From: Rhodanobacter sp. MP7CTX1
GTDB lineage: Bacteria; Pseudomonadota; Gammaproteobacteria; Xanthomonadales; Rhodanobacteraceae
Reading direction: 5' to 3'
Length of the DNA: 52,923 bases
Assembly (NCBI RefSeq): GCF_014205795.1
Contig: NZ_JACHCN010000023.1
Location: 1 to 52,923, forward strand
The position numbers were made by a program, and so were the translations under genes. A model generated the notes under the pieces. That model ran no database searches. It was not told where the DNA came from and saw only the letters and a list, made by a program, of their open reading frames with translations. This document shows, in pieces, positions 8,320 to 18,067 of this stretch (position 1 is the first letter of the stretch; each line of letters starts with the position of its first letter).

Positions 8320-9237
8320 GTGATTACCACTTCGCCCACCGAGTTCCTGGAAGCCTACAACGCGCTGGCGCCTTTGCCGGATGCTGCCGCCACTGCGCGC
8401 GCGGCGTTTCTGGTGGCACCGTCCGAATTCACGCTGGCGGCGGAATCGGCGCGCGACAACCGGTATATGGACATGAACGTCACGATTGACCCGCTCAAGG
8501 CGCTGGCGCAACACAGCGTGCTGGCGCAGGCACTGCGAGCGGATTGTCCGGTGATCACGTTCCCCGGAAATCCGGCGACGCCTGATGCGGTGTTCCCGAA
8601 CAACGTGTTCGCCACGGCACCGGGCCGCTTTATCGTTGGCCGCATGCGTCATGCGGTGCGTCAGCGCGAGGCGGAGCGCGCCGACATCCGCGACTTCTTC
8701 GGCGAGGTGCTGGGTTACGACGAGATCGACTTGTCCGGCTGCGATGACCTTGTCGCCGAACTGACTGGCTCGATGATCATCGACCGCGCGCGTGGCGTCG
8801 GTTATTGCGGCCTCAGCGAACGCTGCGATATGGCCGGCGCGCACGCGATGCACAAGGCGTTTGGCCTGCGCCTGACGTTCTGCTTCGAACTGGCCGAGTC
8901 GGAATATCACACCAACGTGGTGCTGACGTTGCTGGCTAGTCGCGCCCTGATCATCGCCGCCGACGGCTTCCGCGACCCGGCCGTGCCCAGGGCCATTGCC
9001 ACCGCCTATGGCGATCGAGCGATCTGGCTGACGCCTGCACAGAAGCGGGCCTTCATCGCCAACGCGATCGCTCTATCGGACGATCGTGTATGGATGAGCG
9101 CGACCGCGGTTGCTGCACTGACCAGCGAACAGCACGAGGCGCTGGCCGGCTATGGATTTGCGGTCGGCGCGGTGGAACTGAGCGAGATCGAAAAAGCCGG
9201 TGGTAGCCTGCGCTGTTGCGTCGGAGAAATTTACTGA
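8320..9237 (+). CDS. Amidinotransferase-fold hydrolase (CtlX/DDAH-like)
   Basis: This 305-residue protein belongs to the guanidine-modifying superfamily (arginine deiminase, dimethylarginine hydrolase, citrulline hydrolase CtlX). It shows the substrate-binding 'DAVFPNNVFA' near residue 90, an acidic 'DLVAELTGSMI', the catalytic His in 'SEYHTNVVLTLLAS' and the nucleophilic Cys at the extreme C-terminus (LRCCVGEIY; residue 299 or 300). The likely reaction is hydrolysis of arginine, citrulline or a methylated arginine; which of these cannot be told from sequence alone. The start is GTG at 8320 with GGAG seven bases upstream. It probably sits in one transcript with the MFS exporter. Confidence 0.8.
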   Translation: MITTSPTEFLEAYNALAPLPDAAATARAAFLVAPSEFTLAAESARDNRYMDMNVTIDPLKALAQHSVLAQALRADCPVITFPGNPATPDAVFPNNVFATAPGRFIVGRMRHAVRQREAERADIRDFFGEVLGYDEIDLSGCDDLVAELTGSMIIDRARGVGYCGLSERCDMAGAHAMHKAFGLRLTFCFELAESEYHTNVVLTLLASRALIIAADGFRDPAVPRAIATAYGDRAIWLTPAQKRAFIANAIALSDDRVWMSATAVAALTSEQHEALAGYGFAVGAVELSEIEKAGGSLRCCVGEIY

Positions 9238-9269
9238 TCGACCAACGCGTGGCCATGGTGGCGAGCTCT

Positions 9270-9340
9270 TGTGGGAGCGACTTCAGTCGCGATGCACCAA
9301 TTGGCCGCTTCAAACAATCGCGACTGAAGTCGCTCCCACA
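9270..9340. repeat. REP-like palindrome, 24-base arms
   Basis: Perfect inverted arms begin TGTGGGAGCGACTTCAGTCG and extend four more bases each, separated by 23 bases. The arms match the 'GTGGGAGCGACTTCAGTCGCGA' type of REP sequence that I recall as frequent between genes in Xanthomonadales and Pseudomonas, mobilised by RAYT transposases. It fills the gap between the hydrolase and the GST gene and would form a strong hairpin in RNA. Confidence 0.8.
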
Positions 9341-9374
9341 GGTTTTTCGCACGCTGCATCCATTGGAGCACCAC

Positions 9375-10046
9375 ATGATCACCGTTCACCATCTGAACAA
9401 CTCGCGCTCGCAGCGCATCCTGTGGCTGCTGGAAGAACTCGGCGTGCCTTATGAGATCAAGCGCTACCAGCGCGATCCGAAAACCATGCTCGCGCCACCG
9501 GAATTGCGCCAGATCCATCCGCTGGGCAAGTCGCCGGTGATCACCGATGGCGAGGTTACCCTGGCCGAATCCGGCGCGATCATCGAATACCTCGCCGAGC
9601 GCTATGGCCAGGGGCGTCTGCTGCCACCGTCAGGCACACCGGAGCGGCTGCGCTGCAATTACTGGCTGCACTATGCCGAAGGCTCGGCGATGCCTCCGCT
9701 GTTGCTGAAGTTGGTGTTTCGCCGGGTCGAGACGGCGCCGGCGCCGTTCTTCGTCAAACCGATCGCCAAGGGAATTGCGCACAAGGTGCTGCAAAGTTTT
9801 GTCGATCCACAATTGAAGCTGCATCTGGACTATCTGGAAGGCGAGCTTGGCAAGAGCGCGTGGTTCGCCGGCAACGAGTTCAGCGCAGCCGACATCCAGC
9901 TGAGCTTTCCGGTGGAGGCGTTTGCGGCCCGCGGCGGCCTGGATGCGGGCCGGCCACGGCTGTGGGCGTTCCTGCAACGCATTCATGCGCGACCGGCGTA
10001 TCAGCGCGCGCTGCAGTCGGGTGGCGAATACAGCCTCGGCGACTGA
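9375..10046 (+). CDS. Glutathione S-transferase family protein
   Basis: The 223-residue product has the two-domain GST layout. The N-terminal thioredoxin-like domain (1-80) carries 'NSRSQRILWLLEELGVPYEI' with Ser/Arg at the glutathione-activating site, the cis-Pro motif 'GKSPVI' and 'LAESGAIIEYLAERYG'. The helical C-terminal domain includes 'GNEFSAADIQLSFPVEA', the N-capping box of GSTs. It conjugates or reduces electrophiles with glutathione in the cytoplasm; the actual substrate is unknown. The ATG at 9375 has GGAG six bases upstream. An in-frame extension back to 9216 only translates the REP palindrome and is not real. Confidence 0.87.
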   Translation: MITVHHLNNSRSQRILWLLEELGVPYEIKRYQRDPKTMLAPPELRQIHPLGKSPVITDGEVTLAESGAIIEYLAERYGQGRLLPPSGTPERLRCNYWLHYAEGSAMPPLLLKLVFRRVETAPAPFFVKPIAKGIAHKVLQSFVDPQLKLHLDYLEGELGKSAWFAGNEFSAADIQLSFPVEAFAARGGLDAGRPRLWAFLQRIHARPAYQRALQSGGEYSLGD

Positions 10047-10149
10047 ATTCCGCCACATGCTGAACGGATAGCCGCATCAGCGGCCACGTCTACGCTCTGC
10101 TCACGACGCCACTGGCAGTCTGCTGTCTCAAACGCCATGGAGAAGACCG

Positions 10150-10482
10150 ATGCGTAACCGTGATATCGAACGCCAGATCCGTGACGCCGGCGACCAGGTC
10201 GGTGAGCGCGCGCGTCAGTACGCCGATAGTGCTGCCAGCCGCGCACAAAATCTGTTCGAGCGTGGTCGCCGCATCGGTGGACGTTTCGGCAAGCAGGGCA
10301 GTGACTACGGTCAGCGGCTCACGAATGCGGCCGAAGATCTTGCCGATGAAGCGAACTACCACTATCGACGCCTGCGCCGTCAGGTGAGCCGCCATCCGAC
10401 CGCCACCGTGGCGATTGTGGCCGGCACCATTGGCGCGTTCCTGCTGCTGCGCCGCGTATTCCGTAGCGACGACGAGGAATAA
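10150..10482 (+). CDS. Small helical membrane-anchored protein, DUF883/ElaB-like
   Basis: The 110-residue protein is a long charged amphipathic helix (residues 1-80, rich in Arg, Asp, Gln and Ala) followed by one C-terminal membrane segment (ATVAIVAGTIGAFLLLRRVF) and an acidic tail. This architecture matches the DUF883/ElaB/YqjD group, inner-membrane proteins that bind ribosomes in stationary phase in E. coli. The match is by architecture, so the function is inferred. GGAGAAG lies just upstream of the ATG. The gene ends before a bidirectional terminator. Confidence 0.7.
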   Translation: MRNRDIERQIRDAGDQVGERARQYADSAASRAQNLFERGRRIGGRFGKQGSDYGQRLTNAAEDLADEANYHYRRLRRQVSRHPTATVAIVAGTIGAFLLLRRVFRSDDEE

Positions 10483-10508
10483 GGTCCGCAACCTGCAGCG
10501 CATGAATC

Positions 10509-10542
10509 ACGAAGGGTCGAATGAATACATCCGACCCTTCGT
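10509..10542. terminator. Bidirectional hairpin between DUF883-like gene and OmpA-like gene
   Basis: An 11-base stem (ACGAAGGGTCG / CGACCCTTCGT) has a 12-base loop. It sits between convergent genes and could serve both. Confidence 0.7.
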
Positions 10543-10563
10543 TGTGGCTTCCGAGATGCGCAC

Positions 10564-11082
10564 TTACCTGACCGCTGCGATGTCCACTTGCACGCGCCGG
10601 TTCGGCGCAAGGCAGTCATGCAGTCGCTGACCGGTGAGCTGCGGGCAATTGACCAGCGGATCAGACTCGCCACGACCTTCAGTGCTGATCAGGCTGCCGT
10701 CCACGCCATGGCTGACCAGATAGTCGCGCACCGCATTGGCACGCTTCAGCGAGAGGTCGTCGTTGTAAGCCCGGTCACCGATGCGATCGGTATAACCGAT
10801 CAGGCTCACCGAGTGGATCCTCCTTACGTCACGCAGCCGCGTTACCAATTGATCCAGTTGATTGCGGCCACGGTCGGTCAAGCTGCGTATGTCGGATTTG
10901 CCGAAAGCGAACAACGCATCGGCAGACAGGGTCTCATGCGTGGTCTCTACCACTCTGGGCGGTGCCGGCGGTGGCGCCATCACGACTGGCCTGACCACGG
11001 TGCACGGACATTGACAGCCGGCCAATAACAACACGGCTATGGCAGCGGCCGTGATTACGCTCATGCGGATAGTCTTGTTCAT
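10564..11082 (-). CDS. OmpA-family lipoprotein (peptidoglycan-binding)
   Basis: The 172-residue product has a lipobox (LLAGC), a short Pro-rich linker, and a C-terminal OmpA domain from about residue 55: 'DALFAFGKSDIRSLTDRGRN', 'VSLIGYTDRIGDRAYNDDLS', 'LKRANAVRDYLVSHGV', 'NRRVQVDI'. The Asp and Arg that bind diaminopimelate in peptidoglycan are present in these motifs. It is therefore an outer-membrane lipoprotein tethering the cell wall, like Pal but without evidence of tol genes here. The ATG at 11082 has AAGGA eight bases upstream; the ATG at 11091 lies inside that ribosome site. Confidence 0.85.
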   Translation of the reverse strand: MNKTIRMSVITAAAIAVLLLAGCQCPCTVVRPVVMAPPPAPPRVVETTHETLSADALFAFGKSDIRSLTDRGRNQLDQLVTRLRDVRRIHSVSLIGYTDRIGDRAYNDDLSLKRANAVRDYLVSHGVDGSLISTEGRGESDPLVNCPQLTGQRLHDCLAPNRRVQVDIAAVR

Positions 11083-11336
11083 AGTCACCATCCTTCAAGT
11101 GCTCAGTTGCCCCTGTCGGAGATATCGGCGACAAGCACGGATGCGACCGCAGCCCACCGGCGACATGATCGCTGGCAGAGCGGCATAGGCATCGATATCC
11201 GGCTGACGCCACCCCCCCGAGACTGCCATGAACGCGATGAAGGGAGGCTTACTTTTCCCGTTCAAGACGTTGGGCATCCCGCATATCGCCGGCAAGCACG
11301 CCAAGGCAAGCCATCCGAACGCCCTCTCCATCAAGA

Positions 11337-11362
11337 GAAAACCCGCCAATGGGCGGGTTTTC
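11337..11362 (-). terminator. Intrinsic terminator of aceE
   Basis: The stem GAAAACCCGCC / GGCGGGTTTTC has a four-base loop (AATG) and is A/T-flanked on both sides, 19 bases after the aceE stop codon. It is a typical Rho-independent terminator. Confidence 0.85.
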
Positions 11363-11380
11363 CTGGGCAGTACGGGTGAC

Positions 11381-14074
11381 TCACACAGCCTGCGGGCTCG
11401 GCTTGTCCGGATCGAGCTTGTATTCCTTGATCGCCCGGCTGACGTCCTTGGCATTGACCTTGCCGTCCTTCGCCAGTGCAGCCAGCGCGGCATGGGCGAT
11501 CCAGTAACGGTCGACCTCGAAGAATCCACGCAAATGCGCGCGTGTATCCGAACGCCCGTAGCCATCCGTGCCCAGCACGGTGTAGCGCATGCTGTCGGGC
11601 ATGAAGGCGCGGATCTGGTCGGCGTACTCGCGCACGTAGTCTGTCGCGGCGATGGCCGGACCCTGCCGGCCATCGAGCAGACCGGTGACGTACGGCACGC
11701 GTGGCTCGGCTTCGGGGTGCAGCCGGTTCCAGCGCTCGGCGTCGAAACCGTCGCGACGCAACTCGATGAAGCTGGGCACCGACCAGATGTCGGCATTCAC
11801 GCCGAAGTCCTTCTCCAGCAGTTCGGCCGCGGCGATCACCTCGCGCAGGATCGTGCCTGAACCGAGCAGCTGCACGCGCGTCTCGCCCTTCTTCGGTTTG
11901 CCGCCATCCTTGAACAGATACATGCCCTTGATGATGCCTTCCTCGCTGCCAACAGGCAGGTCGGGATGGCTGTAGTTCTCGTTCATCACGGTGATGTAGT
12001 AGTAGATGTCCTCCTGCTCCTGCATCATCCGGCGCGTGCCGTCCTGCAGGATCACCGCGACCTCGTAAGAGAACGTCGGGTCATACGACTTCACGTTCGG
12101 GATCGCGCCGGACATCAGGTGCGAATGGCCGTCCTCGTGCTGCAGGCCTTCGCCATTGAGCGTGGTGCGACCTGCCGTACCGCCGATCAGGAAGCCGCGC
12201 GAACGCATGTCGCCAGCCGCCCAGCACAGGTCGCCGATGCGCTGGAAACCAAACATCGAGTAGTAGATGAAGAACGGCAGCATCGCCTGGTTGCTGGTCG
12301 AATAGCTGGTCGCGGCGGCCATCCACGACGCCATGCCACCGGCCTCACTGATGCCCTGCTGCAGTACCTGACCCTTCTGGTCTTCGCGGTAGTACAGCAA
12401 CTGATCGGAATCCTGCGGCTTGTACTTCTGGCCGAACGGCGCATAGATGCCGATCTGTCGGAACATGCCTTCCATGCCGAACGTGCGTGCCTCATCGGCA
12501 ACGATCGGCACCACGCGCTCGCTCAGCTGCTTGTCGCGCAGCAACAGGTTCATGCCGCGCACCAGCGCCATCGTGGTGGAGATCTCGCGTTCGCCGGTGC
12601 CCTTGGTGATCTGCTCGAACGCCGCGAGATCCGGCGTCTTGAGCTTCGCGTCGGCCTTGCGACGACGCTGCGGCAGGAAGCCACCGAGTGCATTGCGGCG
12701 ATCGAGCATGTACTGCACTTCCGGCGAGTCCTTGCCGGGGTTGTAGTACGGCACGTCCTTCAGCTTGTCGTCACTGATCGGGATCTGGAAACGGTCGCGG
12801 AAGTGACGCACCGCCTCTTCATCCAGCTTCTTCTGCTGATGAGTCGGGTTCTGCGATTCACCCGCCGCGCCCATGCCGTAGCCCTTCACTGTCTTGGCCA
12901 GGATCACCGTCGGCATGCCCTTGGTATTCGACGCCGCGTGATACGCCGCATAGACCTTGTGCGGATCATGACCACCGCGGTTGAGGCGCCAGATGTCATC
13001 GTCGCTGAGGTTGGCGACCATCTCGCGCGTCTCCGGGTACTTGCCGAAGAAATGCTCGCGCGTATACGCGCCGCCAAACGCCTTGTAGGCCTGGTATTCG
13101 CCGTCGACGGTTTCCATCATCAGCTTGCGCAGCACGCCCTTGGTGTCGCGCGCCAGCAGCGGATCCCAATAGCTGCCCCAGACCAGCTTGATCGCGTTCC
13201 AGCCGGCACCGCGGAACTGACCTTCCAGCTCCTGGATGATCTTGCCGTTGCCGCGTACCGGCCCGTCGAGTCGCTGCAGGTTGCAGTTGATCACGAAGAT
13301 CAGGTTGTCCAGCCCTTCGCGCCCGGCCAACGAGATCGCGCCGAGCGACTCCGGCTCGTCGGTTTCGCCGTCGCCCAGGAAGCACCAGATCTTGCGGTCG
13401 CTCTTGGGCACCAGGCCGCGGTGTTCCAGATACTTGAAGAACTGTGCCTGATAGATCGCCTGGATCGGACCCAGGCCCATCGACACCGTCGGCACCTGCC
13501 AGTAATCCGGCATCAGCCACGGATGCGGATACGACGACAGCGCACGACCCTTCCCGACCACTTCCATGCGGAACAGATCGAGCTGATCCTCCGCCAGGCG
13601 ACCCTCGAGGAATGAGCGCGCGTAGATACCGGGGCTGGAATGACCCTGATGAAAGACCAGATCACCCGGATGATCGGCACTCGGCGCGCGCCAGAAATGA
13701 TTGAAGCCGACGTCGTACAGCGTGGCCGACGAAGCGAAGCTGGCGATATGCCCGCCCAGTTCGCCCGGCTTGCGGTTCGCACGCACCACCATCGCCATCG
13801 CGTTCCAGCGGATCAGCGTGCGGATACGCCATTCCATCGCGGCATCGCCGGGCATTTTCGCCTCGTTGCCGGGCGCAATGGTGTTGATGTACTCGGTCGT
13901 CGGATCGAACGGCAGGTAGCCGCCGGCACGGCGCGTGGAGTCGACCATCCGCTCGAGCAGGAAGTGCGCACGTTCGGTGCCGTCGTGATGGATCACCGCA
14001 TCGAGCGAGTCCATCCACTCCCGGGTTTCGGTGGGGTCGATGTCCTGGTTGAGGATATCGTCGAGCTGATCCAT
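11381..14074 (-). CDS. aceE: Pyruvate dehydrogenase E1 component, homodimeric
   Basis: The enzyme decarboxylates pyruvate with thiamine diphosphate and passes the acetyl group to the E2 lipoyl domain. The product is 897 residues, the usual length of homodimeric E1p. Visible landmarks are the N-terminal E2-binding 'DPTETREWMDSLDAVI', 'HFWRAPSADHPGDLVFHQGH', the ThDP motif 'FLGDGETDEPESLG' closed by 'INCNLQ', and the C-terminal 'DGYGRSDTRAHLRGFFEVD' typical of AceE. The start at 14074 has CGGAG seven bases before it; an apparent 60-residue extension is spurious. No aceF or lpd is adjacent, so the complex subunits come from elsewhere. A GC hairpin (14120-14143) lies in its leader. Confidence 0.97.
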   Translation of the reverse strand: MDQLDDILNQDIDPTETREWMDSLDAVIHHDGTERAHFLLERMVDSTRRAGGYLPFDPTTEYINTIAPGNEAKMPGDAAMEWRIRTLIRWNAMAMVVRANRKPGELGGHIASFASSATLYDVGFNHFWRAPSADHPGDLVFHQGHSSPGIYARSFLEGRLAEDQLDLFRMEVVGKGRALSSYPHPWLMPDYWQVPTVSMGLGPIQAIYQAQFFKYLEHRGLVPKSDRKIWCFLGDGETDEPESLGAISLAGREGLDNLIFVINCNLQRLDGPVRGNGKIIQELEGQFRGAGWNAIKLVWGSYWDPLLARDTKGVLRKLMMETVDGEYQAYKAFGGAYTREHFFGKYPETREMVANLSDDDIWRLNRGGHDPHKVYAAYHAASNTKGMPTVILAKTVKGYGMGAAGESQNPTHQQKKLDEEAVRHFRDRFQIPISDDKLKDVPYYNPGKDSPEVQYMLDRRNALGGFLPQRRRKADAKLKTPDLAAFEQITKGTGEREISTTMALVRGMNLLLRDKQLSERVVPIVADEARTFGMEGMFRQIGIYAPFGQKYKPQDSDQLLYYREDQKGQVLQQGISEAGGMASWMAAATSYSTSNQAMLPFFIYYSMFGFQRIGDLCWAAGDMRSRGFLIGGTAGRTTLNGEGLQHEDGHSHLMSGAIPNVKSYDPTFSYEVAVILQDGTRRMMQEQEDIYYYITVMNENYSHPDLPVGSEEGIIKGMYLFKDGGKPKKGETRVQLLGSGTILREVIAAAELLEKDFGVNADIWSVPSFIELRRDGFDAERWNRLHPEAEPRVPYVTGLLDGRQGPAIAATDYVREYADQIRAFMPDSMRYTVLGTDGYGRSDTRAHLRGFFEVDRYWIAHAALAALAKDGKVNAKDVSRAIKEYKLDPDKPSPQAV

Positions 14075-14363
14075 GACTAGTCTCCGCAGCGCCGTTGCAG
14101 CGCCAAGCTTGAGGGGGTACCCGCCGCCGGGGATTGCGGCGGGATCAACGTCCAAGTCTAGCCGCTGGGCCACTTGGCTGCCAATTCGCAGCCATGCGCT
14201 GGCGCATGGCCATGACGTGTAAACGACCTGAGTCCGTGTAACGGACCACTCCATGCCAGGCCGCCTGGAGAGGTTCGCGATGCCACACGCCCATCCTTGA
14301 AGGCGGCGGATACGCTGACTGTCTGCAACGGATGAGCTGGCTCAACCGTTGCAGACTCCTGGA
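14075..14363. other. Intergenic region maeB to aceE with several hairpins
   Basis: About 290 bases hold the aceE leader and promoter and the end of the maeB transcript. Perfect small hairpins are CCCGCCGC/GCGGCGGG (14120-14143), GCCATGCGC/GCGCATGGC (14191-14210) and GTCTGCAACGG/CCGTTGCAGAC (14321-14356). The last lies eight bases after the maeB stop and is a possible terminator without a T-run. Confidence 0.55.
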
Positions 14364-16664
14364 TCAGCGCTGCTGGCGGTTGGCCGCGGCCCGAATCTGC
14401 GCATCCACGGCAACGATGGCGGTCATGTTCACCACGCGACGTGCGGAAGATGCCGGCGTAAGAATGTGGGCCGGCTTGTCCAGCCCCATCAGGATCGGCC
14501 CGATCGCCACGCCGTCGGTCATCACCCGCACCATGTTGTAGGTGATATTGGCGGCATCGAGATTCGGCAGCACGTACAGGTTGGCGCGACCACTCAACGT
14601 GGTATGGGGGAACATGCGCAGACGCAAGGCTTCGTCCCACGCGGTATCGGCCTGCATCTCGCCGTCGATCTCCAGCTTCGGCATGCTGGCCTTGATCAGC
14701 TGGTAGACCTTGCGCATTTTCGCTGCGCTGGGATTGTCATGGCTGCCGTAGTTGGAGTGCGACAGCAACGCCACCTTCGGCTCGATGCCGAACAGCTTCA
14801 GGCGATAGCTGGCTTGCAGCGTCGCCTCGGCGATTTGTTCGGCGGTGGGATCGCACTGCACGTGGGTATCGAGGAAAAACCAGGCACCCTTGTCGTTGAT
14901 CACGCCGGTCATGGCCGAGGTGCACTGCACGCCCGGATCAAGCCCGAACACGCTGCGCAGATAGCCGAGCTTCTTGTGATAGCGACCGACCAGGCCACAG
15001 ATCATCCCATCCGCCTCGCCGCGCGCGACCATCATTGCCGAGATCAACGTCGGCCGCGAACGCAACAGGTTCTTTGCCGCCGCCGGCGATACGCCGCGGC
15101 GCTCGGTCAGCGCGTGGTACTGCTGCCAGTAGTCGTTGAAGCGCGGGTCGTCGTTGATGTTGGTCAGCTCGAAATCGACGCCGGCACGCATGCGCAGAGA
15201 AAGCCGCTCGATGCGCGCCTCGATCACGTCGGGACGACCGACCAGGATCGGGAACGCCAGCTTTTCGTCGATCACGGTCTGCACGGCACGCAGTACGGTC
15301 TCCTCTTCACCCTCGGCGTAAACCACGCGCTTGCGATCGGTACGCGCGCGCTCGTACACGGGTTTCATCAGAAAGCCGGTGCGATAGATGAACTGGCCGA
15401 GCTTCTCTTTGTACGCCTCCATGTCGATGATCGGGCGCGTGGCCACACCGGAATCCATCGCCGCCTGCGCCACGGCCGGCGCCAGCATCACCAGCAGGCG
15501 CGGGTCGAACGGACGCGGAATCAGGTAGTCGACCCCAAAGGTCGGCACGTCGCCACCGTAGGCACCGGCGAGATCGCCAGCCTCCATCCGCGCCAGTCCA
15601 GCGATCGCGCGCACGCAGGCAAGTTTCATCGATTCGTTGATGACAGTGGCACCGACGTCCAGCGCACCACGAAAGATGTACGGGAAGCACAACGCGTTGT
15701 TGACCTGGTTCGGATAGTCCGAGCGACCGGTCGCGATGATGCAGTCGGGCCGCACCTTTTTCGCGTCTTCGGGCGTGATCTCCGGACTGGGGTTGGCCAG
15801 CGCAAGGATGATCGGTTTGTCCGCCATCGTGGCGACCATCTCCGGCTTCAGCACGCCGCCGGCGGACAGGCCGAGGAAGATGTCCGTGCCCTCGACGATC
15901 TCGGCCAGCGTGCGCTTGGTCGTGTCGCGCGCGTAACGCTGCTTGTCCGGATCCAGATGGTCGCGACCGGTGTACAGCACGCCCTCGCGGTCATAGGCGA
16001 GGATGTGTTCCGGCTTCACGCCGAGCGCCACCAGCATGTCGAGGCAGGCGATGCCGGCCGCACCCGCGCCAGCGGTGGACAGCTTCACGTCCCCGATCTT
16101 CTTGCCGATCACTTCCAGTGCGTTCAACAAGGCCGCCCCCACGATGATCGCGGTGCCGTGCTGGTCGTCGTGGAATACCGGGATCTTCATCCGCTCGCGC
16201 AGCTTGCGCTCGACGATGAAGCATTCCGGCGCCTTGATGTCTTCCAGGTTGATGCCGCCAAAGGTCGGCTCGAGGCTGGCGATGATGTCGACCAGCTTGT
16301 CCGGATCGTTCTCGTCGATCTCGATGTCGAAGACGTCGATGCCGGCGAATTTCTGGAACAACACACCCTTGCCTTCCATCACCGGCTTGGCCGCCAGCGG
16401 CCCGATGTTGCCCAGGCCCAGCACGGCGGTGCCGTTGGTGATCACCGCGACCAGGTTGGCGCGCGCGGTGTACTCGGCCGCCGAGCCCGGATCATCGACG
16501 ATCGCGTCGCAGGCCGCGGCCACGCCGGGCGAATAGGCCAGCGACAGATCGCGCTGGGTCAGCAGCGATGTGGTCGGGGTGACCTTGATCTTGCCGGGAC
16601 GCGGCAGGCGGTGATATTCGAGTGCGGCGAGGCGCAGATCTTCGGGGAGGGACATCGGATGCAT
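14364..16664 (-). CDS. maeB: NADP-dependent malic enzyme, MaeB-type
   Basis: The enzyme oxidatively decarboxylates malate to pyruvate and reduces NADP+. At 766 residues it matches the MaeB length of about 760. The N-terminal third has the malic domain ('[18 protein letters not shown]', '[20 protein letters not shown]', 'EDIKAPECF', 'DDQHGTAI') and the NAD(P)-binding domain ('[16 protein letters not shown]', 'ALANPSPEI'). The C-terminal 320 residues form the phosphotransacetylase-like domain that is regulatory in MaeB. Two starts are possible, 16664 (MHPMSLPED) and 16655 (MSLPED), and neither has a clear ribosome site. It lies upstream of aceE on the same strand, so pyruvate made by MaeB feeds the next gene's enzyme. 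Confidence 0.95.
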   Translation of the reverse strand: MHPMSLPEDLRLAALEYHRLPRPGKIKVTPTTSLLTQRDLSLAYSPGVAAACDAIVDDPGSAAEYTARANLVAVITNGTAVLGLGNIGPLAAKPVMEGKGVLFQKFAGIDVFDIEIDENDPDKLVDIIASLEPTFGGINLEDIKAPECFIVERKLRERMKIPVFHDDQHGTAIIVGAALLNALEVIGKKIGDVKLSTAGAGAAGIACLDMLVALGVKPEHILAYDREGVLYTGRDHLDPDKQRYARDTTKRTLAEIVEGTDIFLGLSAGGVLKPEMVATMADKPIILALANPSPEITPEDAKKVRPDCIIATGRSDYPNQVNNALCFPYIFRGALDVGATVINESMKLACVRAIAGLARMEAGDLAGAYGGDVPTFGVDYLIPRPFDPRLLVMLAPAVAQAAMDSGVATRPIIDMEAYKEKLGQFIYRTGFLMKPVYERARTDRKRVVYAEGEEETVLRAVQTVIDEKLAFPILVGRPDVIEARIERLSLRMRAGVDFELTNINDDPRFNDYWQQYHALTERRGVSPAAAKNLLRSRPTLISAMMVARGEADGMICGLVGRYHKKLGYLRSVFGLDPGVQCTSAMTGVINDKGAWFFLDTHVQCDPTAEQIAEATLQASYRLKLFGIEPKVALLSHSNYGSHDNPSAAKMRKVYQLIKASMPKLEIDGEMQADTAWDEALRLRMFPHTTLSGRANLYVLPNLDAANITYNMVRVMTDGVAIGPILMGLDKPAHILTPASSARRVVNMTAIVAVDAQIRAAANRQQR

Positions 16665-16777
16665 TTTTTTAGGGAGGGGACGTCGCCCGCCATGGCGGAA
16701 GACTGCTGATGATGTTAGCACCGGGGCGGCCGGAACCGGCCCGGCCCTGCGCACTGCACCCTGGGACCTGCGACCGG

Positions 16778-18067
16778 CTAGACGTTCGACAGTAATTCGT
16801 CGCCCTGCACCCGATTCATGTGGATGCCGTTGATGAAGACCGAAAACGCCAGCTTCCCGGCCAGCCCGTGCACATGCTGCATCCATGGCGGCAGCCAGCG
16901 CGGCGGAAGGATCGCACCGGACTCGAAATGCGGCTGCAGCGTAATCACGTCGTGCAGGGTCAGCTTGCCGGCAAACAGATGGCGCAGCACGTCCATCCGG
17001 CGCTCCTTCAACGCCCAGCGGAAGAACGTATGCACGGTGAGCAGGCCGGACAGATAGACGTTGTCTTTGGCAAACGCTGCACCGCCGCTCAGCGGCACCC
17101 CGCGAAACACGCGCTGGGTCGAATGGAAGCTGTCGGCCACACTTTGCCCACAGGCGCTGAAGTACCGGTAGACCTCGACAAAGTCGGCGCCGTTGAGCGC
17201 CATGTCGATCGCCAGGATACGCAGGCTGATGCGCTTGAGCCGGCCAATATCGATGGCGCCGGACATCAGCTCGGCAAACACCGCCAAACCCTCCTGCGTC
17301 GCGGTGACCCGGGGTGAGGTGCGCGCCAGCGACGTCAGCAAGGGTTGCCTGCGACCGTTCAGCGCAGTCAGCGAATGCACCAGCGCCTCGTGTGCGAGCA
17401 GCTGATGCCGGTCGTACTCGGTGAAGCTGGTGCCGCCACGCAAGCGGATGCGGGTCGCGCCAGCGGCGGCCTTGGCGGTGAGCTCCGGATCCACCTCGAC
17501 ACTGATCGTGCCGGCGCCGAAAAAATCGTCCAGCGTCTTGCTCAGATCCGCGCGCAATACTTCAGCCGGAATGTCCATGCTGCTGTCGTCGGCCAGCAGG
17601 TCCGCGCCCAATTCATTGGACAGCTCCACGAAATAGCGCGCCGCGTCGAGATTGCTGCGCTGGCTGCCCGGGATCAAATCACCCGGACGTCCATACAGGG
17701 CGATCGATGGCGCGGTCACGGCGGCCGTGCCGACCGACTCCAGCATTTCGGCGGCGATCCGCCAGGACTCCGCAGTACGGCAGAGATACTCGCCCATGGG
17801 GTCAGCGCCCAGCGGACCGTCGCTGCCGGCTTCCTGTTCGATCGCCGCCAGCTCGGCGCGTGCCGCGGACAGATCCGGTCTCGTGTAAGTTACTTCGGGC
17901 AGCGCGAACTGACCCTTGCTGTAAGCCGCGATCAAGCGGTTTTCCAGCGATGCCGGCCATGCCACCGTAGGCAGGATATTGATGCCGCGCGCCGCAGCGA
18001 GCAGGCGCTTGTCGAGCTCGGCGTAGCGCTGCAACTCCGGGGCAAAGGTAACGGTCGGCGTGCTCAT
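16778..18067 (-). CDS. DUF1704 'QEGLA' family putative metallopeptidase
   Basis: The 429-residue protein has the defining motif TQEGLAVFAELMSG near residue 260 and, before it, HEALVHSLTALNG, an HExxxH zinc site. The family was named flavohaemoglobin-expression-modulating QEGLA protein; eukaryotic relatives (MATCAP) are tubulin tyrosine carboxypeptidases using the same HExxxH plus Glu. A zinc carboxypeptidase-like activity is therefore plausible, though the bacterial substrate is unknown. It has no signal peptide. Its start overlaps the stop of the upstream membrane protein gene by four bases (ATGA), so the two are translationally coupled. Confidence 0.82.
   Translation of the reverse strand: MSTPTVTFAPELQRYAELDKRLLAAARGINILPTVAWPASLENRLIAAYSKGQFALPEVTYTRPDLSAARAELAAIEQEAGSDGPLGADPMGEYLCRTAESWRIAAEMLESVGTAAVTAPSIALYGRPGDLIPGSQRSNLDAARYFVELSNELGADLLADDSSMDIPAEVLRADLSKTLDDFFGAGTISVEVDPELTAKAAAGATRIRLRGGTSFTEYDRHQLLAHEALVHSLTALNGRRQPLLTSLARTSPRVTATQEGLAVFAELMSGAIDIGRLKRISLRILAIDMALNGADFVEVYRYFSACGQSVADSFHSTQRVFRGVPLSGGAAFAKDNVYLSGLLTVHTFFRWALKERRMDVLRHLFAGKLTLHDVITLQPHFESGAILPPRWLPPWMQHVHGLAGKLAFSVFINGIHMNRVQGDELLSNV

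Noticed and set aside
9053..9382. Minus-strand frame over the REP palindrome and the end of the hydrolase gene
   Set aside because: Its distinctive peptide is only the translation of the REP sequence, which reads as an open frame on both strands.
11966..13615. 549-codon frame on the + strand opposite aceE
   Set aside because: It is fully antisense to aceE and its composition (His, Arg, Ala) is the mirror of the real gene.
14349..16709. Very long open frame (786 codons) on the + strand opposite maeB
   Set aside because: It is antisense to a firmly identified malic enzyme, is His/Arg/Gln-rich without domains, and is an expected shadow of high-GC codon use.
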